From contig CAZCCC010000029.1 of NCBI GenBank assembly GCA_964497245.1, positions 1-17,750 of the forward strand: a stretch of 17,750 nt of DNA, given 5' to 3'. The notes under the pieces were generated by a model. That model was given only the letters and a program-made list of their open reading frames with translations, searched no databases and had not been told where the DNA came from. Of the stretch, positions 1 to 6,187 are shown in pieces (position 1 is the first letter of the stretch; each line of letters opens with the position of its first letter). The position numbers were made by a program, and so were the translations under genes. Source of the DNA: CAZCCC01 sp964497245. GTDB lineage: Bacteria > Patescibacteriota > Patescibacteriia > Buchananbacterales > UBA6539.

Positions 1-2041
1 CCCGAGTCATTGCCACATAAAAAAGCCGGCGCTCTTCCTGAATATGGGCATCACCTTGAGGCAGAATTTCTTTTATTAAAGCTTCAGGCAGCTCTATCGG
101 ATCTTTCCTGTCATTTACCGGAAAACGCTGATCAACCAAATTAACCATAAAAACGTATTTAAATTCAAGGCCTTTGGCAGCATGAACTGTCATTATTTTT
201 ACGCTGTCGGGTCCATCTTCATTACTGCTTTGCAAAGAGCCTGCTTCTCCGGCTTCAATTTCCAAATCAATTAATTCCAAAAAACTTCTTACTGACTTAT
301 TTATGGAAGAATTTTCAAATTCCGTTATTTTTCTGTAAAACTGATTCAAGTAGCTTATCTCCTGATGGGATTGCAATGAATCTTTTTTGGTTAGTTCTTG
401 CAGATAACCCGAGTCCTGCAAAAAAGCGATAACAACTTCTTTGACGCTTTTTTCTCTTGCCAAGTTGCTGTGCTTGCTTATAAGATCCAAAATATTCCTC
501 AGTTTATCTCTTATATCTTCCGATATGTCCGCTGAAACTGTAGCCTGTTTTGCCGACTGATATATTGAAATGCTTTTGCGGCTTGCCCAATAGCTTAAAG
601 TATTAATTTCAAAAAAATCCAAATTAAAAACCTTAAAATTAAGAACCCTATACATTGCCGTACTTTCACGATAATCATCCAAAAGCTTCAAATAAGCCAA
701 AATATCCAAAACAATCGATTTGCCATAAAGTCCTCTGGAAGCAAGAAATTGGTAAGGAATTTGGGTTTGGGAAATTGCATTGACGAAGTAATTAGCTACT
801 TCATTGGTTCGGGCCAAAATCGCGAAATCAGACCAAGCGGCTTTTTTATCTTTTTCTTTAAGGTCGGCAATTTGCTTAAGCACTCCCAAGGCCTCGTCTT
901 CGGCTGTTTCAAAGGCCAAATGGCTGATTATTCCTTTTTCTTTTTTTTGTGAAATTAATTTTTTACTCAATTTGCCGGTTTGTTTGTTTTTTAACTTAAC
1001 TTCCAGTCTGTCCGGATTATTTTGCTGAATAAATTTATAGGATAAATCTAAAATATCCTGAGCTGACCGGTAATTTTTATTCAAAAATATTTCTTCTGCT
1101 TTCGGATAATCTTTTTTAAATTCCAAAATATTTGAGACTGAGGCGCCCCTAAATTTATAAATTGCTTGGTCATCGTCCCCCACAACCGTAATATTATTTT
1201 GTGGCTGGGCCAAAAGCTTTACCAGCTCATATTGGGCATAATTGGTATCCTGAAATTCATCAACTAAAATATATTTGAACTGCCGACGATACTCAGTCAA
1301 AATTTTTGGTCGTTTCCTAAAAAGCTCAAGACAATAATTGATCAAATCGCCAAAATCCATTGCGTTGTTATCCAGCAAAAGCTGCTGATAAACATGATAG
1401 GCGTCGGCAACTTCCTGAACTTTTTTGATTTCTTGGACAATTAATTCTTTTTTCTCACTTTTTTTTAAATCTTTAATATCTTTTGAATCAAAAAAATCCT
1501 TTATGAAATCATTGGAATCAGAATTAAGTTTTAAATTTTTAGCATATTCCAAATAATCGCTTGGACAAGCCACCTCGTCTTTGGCGCGGGAAAAAAGTTT
1601 TATTAAGGCATGAATAAATTTAGTCGGGTTACCCAGCGGCCGATAATAGTCAAGATTGAATTTTTCCAAATTCTGCCTAATAAGCATCCATTGCTGGGTT
1701 TGATTAAACAATTTAAAATCATTGGAAATTCCAATTTCCAGAGCATGGGCCTTTAGAATTTTTTCAGCAAAAGAATGAAAAGTATAAATCCATAAATCAA
1801 CATAGCCAAGAGGCAGGAGCTGGTCAACCCTTTCCTCCATTTCTCCGGCGGCTTTATCAGTAAAAGTTAAAGCTAAAATTTCATTACCTTTGGCCTTGTT
1901 TTCAGCAATCAGCCACGCAATCCGTTGAGCAATGACCGTGGTTTTCCCGGTACCGGCACCGGCCACAATCAAAAGCGGCCCATTGTCGTGCATAACGGCC
2001 TTTTTTTGTTCGGAATTCAGGGTTTTAAGATTAATTTCCAT
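1..2041 (-). CDS. uvrD: UvrD/PcrA/Rep-type superfamily 1A DNA helicase, C-terminus cut by window edge
   Basis: An ATP-driven 3'-5' DNA helicase of the UvrD/PcrA/Rep/AddA group, acting in repair or recombination. I translated the frame by hand from ATG at 2041 to the edge and found no stop: 680 codons. Visible motifs are the Q-motif region LNSEQKKAV near residue 8, Walker A AGAGTGKT (27-34), motif Ia LTFTDKAAGEM, TFHSF, Walker B DEFQDT (from 261), motif III GDDDQAIYKFRGAS (about 288), motif V TVHAAKGLEF and motif VI EERRLFYVAMTR at the edge. All catalytic motifs are therefore present and only the C-terminal tail is missing. In related families that tail can be short or carry a RecB-like nuclease, so UvrD versus AddA-like cannot be settled here. 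There is no Shine-Dalgarno. A possible extended -10 (TGTTAAAAT, about 2083-2091) lies upstream but is weak. Confidence 0.93.
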   Translation of the reverse strand, partial: MEINLKTLNSEQKKAVMHDNGPLLIVAGAGTGKTTVIAQRIAWLIAENKAKGNEILALTFTDKAAGEMEERVDQLLPLGYVDLWIYTFHSFAEKILKAHALEIGISNDFKLFNQTQQWMLIRQNLEKFNLDYYRPLGNPTKFIHALIKLFSRAKDEVACPSDYLEYAKNLKLNSDSNDFIKDFFDSKDIKDLKKSEKKELIVQEIKKVQEVADAYHVYQQLLLDNNAMDFGDLINYCLELFRKRPKILTEYRRQFKYILVDEFQDTNYAQYELVKLLAQPQNNITVVGDDDQAIYKFRGASVSNILEFKKDYPKAEEIFLNKNYRSAQDILDLSYKFIQQNNPDRLEVKLKNKQTGKLSKKLISQKKEKGIISHLAFETAEDEALGVLKQIADLKEKDKKAAWSDFAILARTNEVANYFVNAISQTQIPYQFLASRGLYGKSIVLDILAYLKLLDDYRESTAMYRVLNFKVFNLDFFEINTLSYWASRKSISIYQSAKQATVSADISEDIRDKLRNILDLISKHSNLAREKSVKEVVIAFLQDSGYLQELTKKDSLQSHQEISYLNQFYRKITEFENSSINKSVRSFLELIDLEIEAGEAGSLQSSNEDGPDSVKIMTVHAAKGLEFKYVFMVNLVDQRFPVNDRKDPIELPEALIKEILPQGDAHIQEERRLFYVAMTR

Positions 2042-2102
2042 ATTTTATTTTTTCTAACAAATTCAATTGTCAAATTTACTTAATTTTAACATGATTTAAA
2101 GT

Positions 2103-2145
2103 AAAAAAAAACCCGTTTGAAAACCAATTCCAGTTTAAAAACGGG
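2103..2145 (-). terminator. Rho-independent terminator of the pyr unit
   Basis: On the minus strand the arms 2145-2139 and 2118-2112 (CCCGTTT/AAACGGG on plus) pair, and an inner AAAC/GTTT pairing continues the stem. This gives about 11 bp with a small internal bulge, followed by a T-run (plus A-run 2103-2111). It lies just after the stop of the small ORF at 2164-2301, so it ends pyrE-pyrF-small ORF transcription before the helicase gene. Confidence 0.8.
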
Positions 2146-2163
2146 AAAAATTTAAACTAATAA

Positions 2164-2301
2164 TCACTTAGATTGCCACGCCGTACAGTGAGGACATAGC
2201 ATGCAGCCATTACTCCTTCGCTTCCGGCAAGCTTTACTGCCAGGCTGCACATCGCATTTTCTAGGCCGGCCGGGATAAGACTTCTTATTATTCTTGCTCA
2301 C
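2164..2301 (-). CDS. Small basic Cys-rich protein (45 aa, possible zinc-binding), third gene of the pyr unit
   Basis: A GTG-started reading frame of 45 codons ending in TGA. It begins 12 nt after the pyrF stop, with a strong Shine-Dalgarno (AAGGGGAG) 5 nt before the GTG. Twelve of 45 residues are Lys or Arg, and there are five cysteines: C16, C25 and the cluster C33-M-L-C36-P-H-C39. The spacing suggests a small metal-binding knuckle. PGRPRK at residues 10-15 resembles the GRP core of an AT-hook, so a nucleic-acid role is possible, but I do not recognise a family. Support for a real gene is its position between pyrF and the terminator, the RBS and the Cys pattern. The short length leaves a real chance that it is not translated. 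Confidence 0.5.
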   Translation of the reverse strand: MSKNNKKSYPGRPRKCDVQPGSKACRKRRSNGCMLCPHCTAWQSK

Positions 2302-2313
2302 AGCTTCTCCCCT

Positions 2314-3156
2314 TTACTTGCCACGCAATACTGCATTAATTTGGTTTCGCGTCTTTTCAGCTTCTATGGCGGCTACTTCGGCAAAGTCATCACCTGACGA
2401 AGCATGAATTATTCCGCTTGAAGAATTAATGATAAACGGATGATCTCCGATACTTTTAATGGTTTCGGAAAGATCACCGCCTTGTTTTCCAATTCCTGGA
2501 ATCAAATAAGGAACATTGCTAGAAAAATTTCCATCAAGATTGCCTATTTGGCGAGGAAAAGTCGCACCGACCACTAAACCAACTGTTGCTGTTTCCGGAG
2601 TTACAATTGACGTCACCTTTCTGGCCAAATATAAATAGAGTTTTGTATTGACAGCCGAAGACAAACCAGGAGAAACTTCAAGATCTTGAAAATCATAAGC
2701 ACCTTTATTGGAAGTATGGCAAAGCACAAATATCGCCCTACTTGGACCGTAATCAAGCCACGGCATCAAGGTATCGCAGCCCAAATAGGCATTGACTGTT
2801 GTAGCATCAGCACCATAACGTTCAAATATTTCCTGAGCATAAAACTTTGCCGTGTTGCCGATGTCGCCCCTCTTGGCATCCAAAATTACCATCATGCCAA
2901 ATTCATCTTGCGCCCGATGAATAAATTGGGCCAATTTATCTTCTCCACCGATGCAGGCCCAAAAAGCCTGATTGGGCTTAATAATACATGCATATTCAGC
3001 AACTGCCTCTAAAACTTTCAAAGAAAATTCAAACAATCCTGCCGGAGTACCAACTAAATGTTCAGGCAACTTGCTTTGATCGGGGTCAAAACCAACACAT
3101 AAATGACTGCCTTTCTCTTTTTGGACTGATAAAAGCCTTTCAATAAAACTAGTCAT
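2314..3156 (-). CDS. pyrF: Orotidine 5'-phosphate decarboxylase, type 2
   Basis: Converts orotidine 5'-phosphate to UMP and CO2, the last step of de novo UMP synthesis, in the cytosol. The 280 residues fit the longer type 2 (mycobacterial/Myxococcus-like) subfamily rather than the ~230-residue E. coli type. Visible motifs: GFDPD (22-26) at the first strand, KPN (60-62), the catalytic DAKRGD with D93, K95 and D98 followed by IGNT, and the phosphate-binding PGIGKQGGD (220-228). The ATG at 3156 has a good AGGAGG 5 nt upstream. The gene starts 14 nt after the pyrE stop, so the two are co-transcribed. Nothing appears truncated. Confidence 0.95.
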   Translation of the reverse strand: MTSFIERLLSVQKEKGSHLCVGFDPDQSKLPEHLVGTPAGLFEFSLKVLEAVAEYACIIKPNQAFWACIGGEDKLAQFIHRAQDEFGMMVILDAKRGDIGNTAKFYAQEIFERYGADATTVNAYLGCDTLMPWLDYGPSRAIFVLCHTSNKGAYDFQDLEVSPGLSSAVNTKLYLYLARKVTSIVTPETATVGLVVGATFPRQIGNLDGNFSSNVPYLIPGIGKQGGDLSETIKSIGDHPFIINSSSGIIHASSGDDFAEVAAIEAEKTRNQINAVLRGK

Positions 3157-3170
3157 GGAATCCTCCTTTT

Positions 3171-3893
3171 CTATTTGTTTTTTCCGGTCAGCTTTGCCCA
3201 GCCTTCTGGAGTATTCGGTCTTACTGCCTCTGAACCAGCATTACACAGCGGACAATCATTTGTCCATGTTCTTATTTTATATTGAACCAAAGACAAAAGC
3301 GTTACGCCGTCAACGGTTGAATTTAAAAATTCTTCTTCAGTCCGGCGATCAACAATCAATGGCAAAAACGGGATAAAATCCACACCCGGACAAGCTTCGC
3401 TAAAACCTTGACGAACCAGCCGAAACGTTTTTGCTGTTGTCATCAGCTCCTCAACCTGCAGAACCTTTGTTCCCGGCGGCATCTTCGGGCCAGTATAAAC
3501 TTGCTTCTCAACTTTTTGGCCGTTTTCTTCAATAACTACTTTGTGCATCGGATAAGTTTGGGCATTAAAAAAACAAGCAAAGGCATAAGCAAGATTAAGA
3601 GAAGCAGTGTCCGAACCGACTACAAATTCCACCGGTCCGCTATAACATTCGCGTAGTTTTCTTGCCAAAGCTTCGGCAAAAATATTACAAAAATTTGTAT
3701 GGCAAATCACATTACGCAAATTAACAAAGCCATCACTGCAGGCACCGGATGTCAATTTGGCATGCGGTCCGCCTTCTTGGTAAAGCCAAAGCGAGTCAAC
3801 CGACTTAATAATTCTCGTAATATCATCGGATAATAATTGTGAACCATGTTCTTCATAAATAAACAAACTACCTAATTGTCGAGGATCATTCAT
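3171..3893 (-). CDS. pyrE: Orotate phosphoribosyltransferase-like protein
   Basis: Probably transfers ribose 5-phosphate from PRPP to orotate, the step before PyrF. LTSGACSDGFVNLRN (47-61) matches the orotate-binding N-terminal segment of OPRTs, and VLQVEELMTTAKT (144-156) is the PRPP-binding motif of type I phosphoribosyltransferases. Two features are unusual. The motif has Glu-Glu where most OPRTs have Asp-Asp or Glu-Asp, and the flexible loop (about 115-140) lacks the familiar RKExKDHG pattern. At 240 residues it is slightly long, and the extra C-terminus carries CPLC (214-217), a possible half metal site. The ATG has AAGGAG upstream. It is first gene of the unit, directly ahead of pyrF, which supports the assignment; a divergent PRTase with another substrate is the alternative. 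Confidence 0.8.
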   Translation of the reverse strand: MNDPRQLGSLFIYEEHGSQLLSDDITRIIKSVDSLWLYQEGGPHAKLTSGACSDGFVNLRNVICHTNFCNIFAEALARKLRECYSGPVEFVVGSDTASLNLAYAFACFFNAQTYPMHKVVIEENGQKVEKQVYTGPKMPPGTKVLQVEELMTTAKTFRLVRQGFSEACPGVDFIPFLPLIVDRRTEEEFLNSTVDGVTLLSLVQYKIRTWTNDCPLCNAGSEAVRPNTPEGWAKLTGKNK

Positions 3894-3933
3894 ACCCTAT
3901 ACTCCTTATTTCTTTTTTCTTTAAACAAAATGA

Positions 3934-3948
3934 AGGGAACAGTTCCCT
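3934..3948. promoter_or_regulatory. 15-bp palindrome in the pyrE leader (candidate operator)
   Basis: AGGGAACAGTTCCCT is a perfect palindrome around a central A at 3941. It sits about 8-22 nt downstream of the transcription start expected from the promoter at 3963-3991 and upstream of the pyrE Shine-Dalgarno. As RNA it would form only a 5-6 bp hairpin with a tiny loop and no T-run, so a dimeric repressor site is at least as likely as a terminator. No regulator is identified. Confidence 0.4.
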
Positions 3949-3962
3949 CCAAAACTATGCTA

Positions 3963-3991
3963 AAAGTAGCAAAAATATCCAATCGTGTCAA
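3963..3991 (-). promoter_or_regulatory. Sigma-70-type promoter for pyrE-pyrF
   Basis: On the minus strand there is a perfect -35 TTGACA (plus 3986-3991), a 17-nt spacer and TACTTT (plus 3963-3968) as -10. The -35 is consensus and the spacing ideal; the -10 matches only partly. The predicted start is near 3956, giving a leader of about 60 nt before pyrE. Confidence 0.55.
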
Positions 3992-4130
3992 TAATGCGCA
4001 GCCTTGTCATTAATAACAAAAAATCATGAAAACAATCTTGTTTAATTATCTTGTTTTAATGTTCTAGTGTTTTAATAATTTAATTACTTATTAAAGTCGT
4101 CGGTCGAGATGACATGGGTTTATGCAATAT

Positions 4131-4158
4131 AAAAAACCGCCTAGCTTTTGCCAAGCGG
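4131..4158 (-). terminator. Terminator of the oxidoreductase gene
   Basis: On the minus strand CCGC (plus 4137-4140) pairs with GCGG (4155-4158), with further imperfect pairing inward to a TTTT loop. The stem is followed by a T-run (plus A-run 4131-4136). It begins 11 nt after the stop codon of the Gfo/Idh/MocA gene. The stem has two mismatches, so it is moderate rather than strong. Confidence 0.65.
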
Positions 4159-4169
4159 CGATTGGAATC

Positions 4170-5441
4170 TTAAAAGGTCATCGGCGGAAAAAGAACTTCG
4201 CCGCCTCTTCCTTTCTGAATCAAAGGAACATATGTTTTCAGATAATCCTGAACTTCCGGATCAACTAAATTAATAGTCTTACCGCGCTCGGCAGACAAAT
4301 AAGCGGCCATGAGAATTTTGACTACATCGCGGCCGAAATCAGCACCAAGCATTCCGTCTTTTTCTTGGCGGAAAGCATTCAGCGCATCCACCCATTCGCT
4401 GGTATATCCATAGACCAACGGCTCGTCAGGCAAAACAATCAGGTGACCGTGCGAGGCTTGTGACTTTTCCAAAGCCAATTCAGCATCAGCACAGGCCGCA
4501 GCCGCAGCATCGCTGATAAAAATACTGGAAGGCGAAAGTAAAGTGTTGACTTCATACGAATAGCCGCCGCCGTAGGCTTCCATCAATAGCCGCAGACCGG
4601 GAGCATCGTACATCCAAGAATCAGTGGCCTGGGCAACTACAATCTGGCCGGTTTCCGGATCTCTGAACTTCACAATAATAAGCGCATAGTCTTCGGCCGG
4701 TGTTTTGGTGTAGTCCACACCGCGCTGAGCCAGTAATTTTGAACGCCAGGGATCATTGCCCCATTTGATCAGCTCAAGATTGGCGTTAACCGAAACTGGG
4801 ACCAGATGATCAATCGGTTTGCCATTTGGCGTCAACATATACCAGCCAACGCCAACACTATGACACCCCATATCTAGGCAAACACCGCCACCTTGCTTAG
4901 TCGGATCCCAAAACCAGCCTTCATGCGGCCCGCCGTGTTCTTCAGCCGAACGAACCATCTTCACCGGCCCCATTTTTTCTGCGACTTGCGACAACTGAAG
5001 CCGGCAAGCTCGCACCGTGGGCATATGAATTTGGTTTTCAAAGTAACTGAACCTGACGCCATGTTTGGCCAAATCGGCAATAAGATCAACAACCCTGTTG
5101 GCTTCCTTCATATTTCTGGCCAGCGGCTTTTCACACACTACACCTTTAAGTCGGGCACCAGAATTAACCGCTGCCAAAATTTCTTCCAGAATTTCAATCC
5201 TGGCATAATTGGGCATGGAAAGTGAAACAACATCCACTGCCAAACAAAGTTCGGCAACGGTATTGCATACCATGCAATTTTGGCCAAGGCCATTTACCCG
5301 AACTACGAATTCATCGGCTCCTCCAAGGGCATAGACGCCCCCGATTATGGCACCGGAAATTCCGCCATTCTCGGTAAAAACCCGCGAATGAAAGGTGCCG
5401 TTAAAGCCAGCTCCGACAAAACCTACCTTCAATACTTGCAT
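4170..5441 (-). CDS. Gfo/Idh/MocA-family NAD(P)-dependent oxidoreductase
   Basis: A dehydrogenase of the glucose-fructose oxidoreductase/inositol dehydrogenase family, which oxidises or reduces sugars, inositols or related cyclic substrates with NAD(P); the substrate is not readable. The N-terminal Rossmann fold has GAGFNG (10-15). The family EKP motif is at 104-106 (VVCEKPLARN), with K105 the usual catalytic Lys. DMGCH supplies D190 and H194, matching the D-x-x-x-H pair of the active site. I chose the ATG at 5441 because AAGGAG lies 9 nt upstream; the in-frame TTG at 5447 is only 3 nt from that site. It is a single-gene unit with its own promoter and terminator. Its base composition is visibly more GC-rich than the neighbouring ATPase genes, so acquisition by transfer is possible. 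The 423-residue length is at the long end for the family. Confidence 0.88.
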   Translation of the reverse strand: MQVLKVGFVGAGFNGTFHSRVFTENGGISGAIIGGVYALGGADEFVVRVNGLGQNCMVCNTVAELCLAVDVVSLSMPNYARIEILEEILAAVNSGARLKGVVCEKPLARNMKEANRVVDLIADLAKHGVRFSYFENQIHMPTVRACRLQLSQVAEKMGPVKMVRSAEEHGGPHEGWFWDPTKQGGGVCLDMGCHSVGVGWYMLTPNGKPIDHLVPVSVNANLELIKWGNDPWRSKLLAQRGVDYTKTPAEDYALIIVKFRDPETGQIVVAQATDSWMYDAPGLRLLMEAYGGGYSYEVNTLLSPSSIFISDAAAAACADAELALEKSQASHGHLIVLPDEPLVYGYTSEWVDALNAFRQEKDGMLGADFGRDVVKILMAAYLSAERGKTINLVDPEVQDYLKTYVPLIQKGRGGEVLFPPMTF

Positions 5442-5483
5442 GATCAACTTCTCCTTGTACTTTTTTCTCCTTAACGCCTCCCC

Positions 5484-5536
5484 TTAGGATTAGTCTTAGA
5501 GATTGGCCTAAACAAAACAGGAGGCTATTCCTCCTG
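5484..5536 (-). promoter_or_regulatory. Structured leader of the oxidoreductase mRNA (two hairpins)
   Basis: Immediately after the predicted start (about 5538) the transcript forms CAGGAGG/CCTCCTG, a perfect 7-bp stem (5518-5524 with 5530-5536) and 5-nt loop, followed by TTTTGTTT. A second stem TTAGG/CCTAA (5507-5511 with 5484-5488) follows. The CCTCC arm could instead pair with the GGGGAGG at 5483-5477 farther along the leader, so mutually exclusive folds are possible. No known riboswitch class is recognised. Confidence 0.45.
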
Positions 5537-5544
5537 CAGCTTGA

Positions 5545-5575
5545 ATTATATTAGCAAATGAAGAAAAATTGTCAA
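5545..5575 (-). promoter_or_regulatory. Sigma-70-type promoter for the oxidoreductase gene
   Basis: The minus strand carries a perfect TTGACA (plus 5570-5575) and a perfect TATAAT (plus 5545-5550), 19 nt apart. An overlapping choice, TAATAT with an upstream TG and a 16-nt spacer, is also available. Either gives a start near 5538 and a leader of about 97 nt. Confidence 0.65.
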
Positions 5576-5703
5576 TAACAAATTTATACCTCTTTTATTA
5601 ATTCTTAAAAAAATAGCTTATTTAAGCTTTAAAATTGATATAGCAAATATTCCTTCCTATTCTGATAAAAACGACAAAAATATACTTAAAACAAAAATAA
5701 CCC

Positions 5704-5731
5704 TTGACAGATTCAATTTAATAATTATACT
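5704..5731 (+). promoter_or_regulatory. Sigma-70-type promoter for the V-ATPase operon
   Basis: TTGACA (5704-5709), a 16-nt AT-rich spacer and TATACT (5726-5731). The start is expected near 5738, leaving about 95 nt of leader before the first ATPase gene. It is the best promoter match on the plus strand ahead of the operon. Confidence 0.65.
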
Positions 5732-5832
5732 AAAATTATGGCTTTTTAAGTGAATCTTTAGCTTAAATTACCATAATTTATAAAAATTTCATACTCTAGA
5801 TCTAAAAATTTTTTTATTTTACCTGAAAATTT

Positions 5833-6144
5833 ATGTCTCAAAATACTATTGAAGAAATCAAAAAAATTGAAGCCAAAGCAAAGGAAATAACAAAACAAGC
5901 TAGACAAAAAGTAGAAAATATGCTTTTACAAACAAATCAGGAAGGTCAAAAAGAATTTAATAATGCTGAAAATCAACTTAGCCGACAGATTGAAGAAATA
6001 ATTGAAAACGCCAAAAAAGAAATCCAAAAGCTAAGGACTCAAAATGAACATAATTTAGCAAAAGAATTGGATAAAATCAACAGAATTGACCCTAAAGTTA
6101 TTGAAAAAGCCACTAACATTATTGTGGAAAATATTATTAGCTAA
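5833..6144 (+). CDS. ntpF: V/A-type ATPase peripheral-stalk subunit G/H
   Basis: Subunit G/H (NtpF in Enterococcus, AhaH in archaea) pairs with subunit E to form the peripheral stalk that holds the A3B3 head against the membrane subunit I. The 103 residues fit the family. The sequence is almost entirely Glu/Lys/Gln-rich helix with coiled-coil spacing from about residue 5 to 85 and no membrane segment. Identity rests on this helical character, the size and the first position in an operon whose order matches ntpFIKECGABD; the family is poorly conserved. There is no Shine-Dalgarno before the ATG, only A/T. Subunit I follows 43 nt later. Confidence 0.8.
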   Translation: MSQNTIEEIKKIEAKAKEITKQARQKVENMLLQTNQEGQKEFNNAENQLSRQIEEIIENAKKEIQKLRTQNEHNLAKELDKINRIDPKVIEKATNIIVENIIS

Positions 6145-6187
6145 TCTGGGCCTGCTGACTGTTAATTTCTAAAATTATCTAAACCAA

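Larger units (their letters stand above)
5442..5832. other. Divergent intergenic region between oxidoreductase and ATPase operon
   Basis: This 391-bp gap contains the oxidoreductase leader and promoter on the minus strand and the ATPase promoter on the plus strand. Between them (5576-5703) is AT-rich DNA with one short inverted repeat, AGCTT-ATTT-AAGCT (about 5616-5629), and no convincing small gene on either strand. Confidence 0.7.

Noticed and set aside
749..1028. Two overlapping plus-strand frames opposite the helicase gene
   Set aside because: They lie antisense to a frame with all UvrD motifs, are Phe-rich shadows, and have no ribosome site or known motif.
1..2041. Possible frameshift or pseudogene in the helicase
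   Set aside because: I translated the whole frame and found no internal stop; all helicase motifs occur in order in one frame.
2164..2166. Recoded UGA (glycine), as in Gracilibacteria and Absconditabacteria
   Set aside because: No in-frame TGA occurs in the long conserved genes read here; this TGA and the other stops behave as in the standard bacterial code.
2686..3012. Plus-strand 108-aa frame opposite pyrF, and similar ones at 3155-3376 and 3408-3656
   Set aside because: They are shadows of the pyrF and pyrE coding sequence without family features or initiation signals.
4016..4060. Imperfect direct repeat ATCTTGTTT(T)AAT upstream of the pyr promoter as a repeat array
   Set aside because: Only two AT-rich copies close together; not a CRISPR or iteron array and easily due to chance.
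5442..5447. TTG start two codons upstream for the oxidoreductase
   Set aside because: Only 3 nt separate it from the AAGGAG site, whereas the ATG at 5441 is 9 nt away and begins directly before the Rossmann strand.
4893..5474. Plus-strand frames (110 and 64 aa) opposite the oxidoreductase
   Set aside because: They mirror the reading frame of a clear Gfo/Idh/MocA gene; composition and context give no support.
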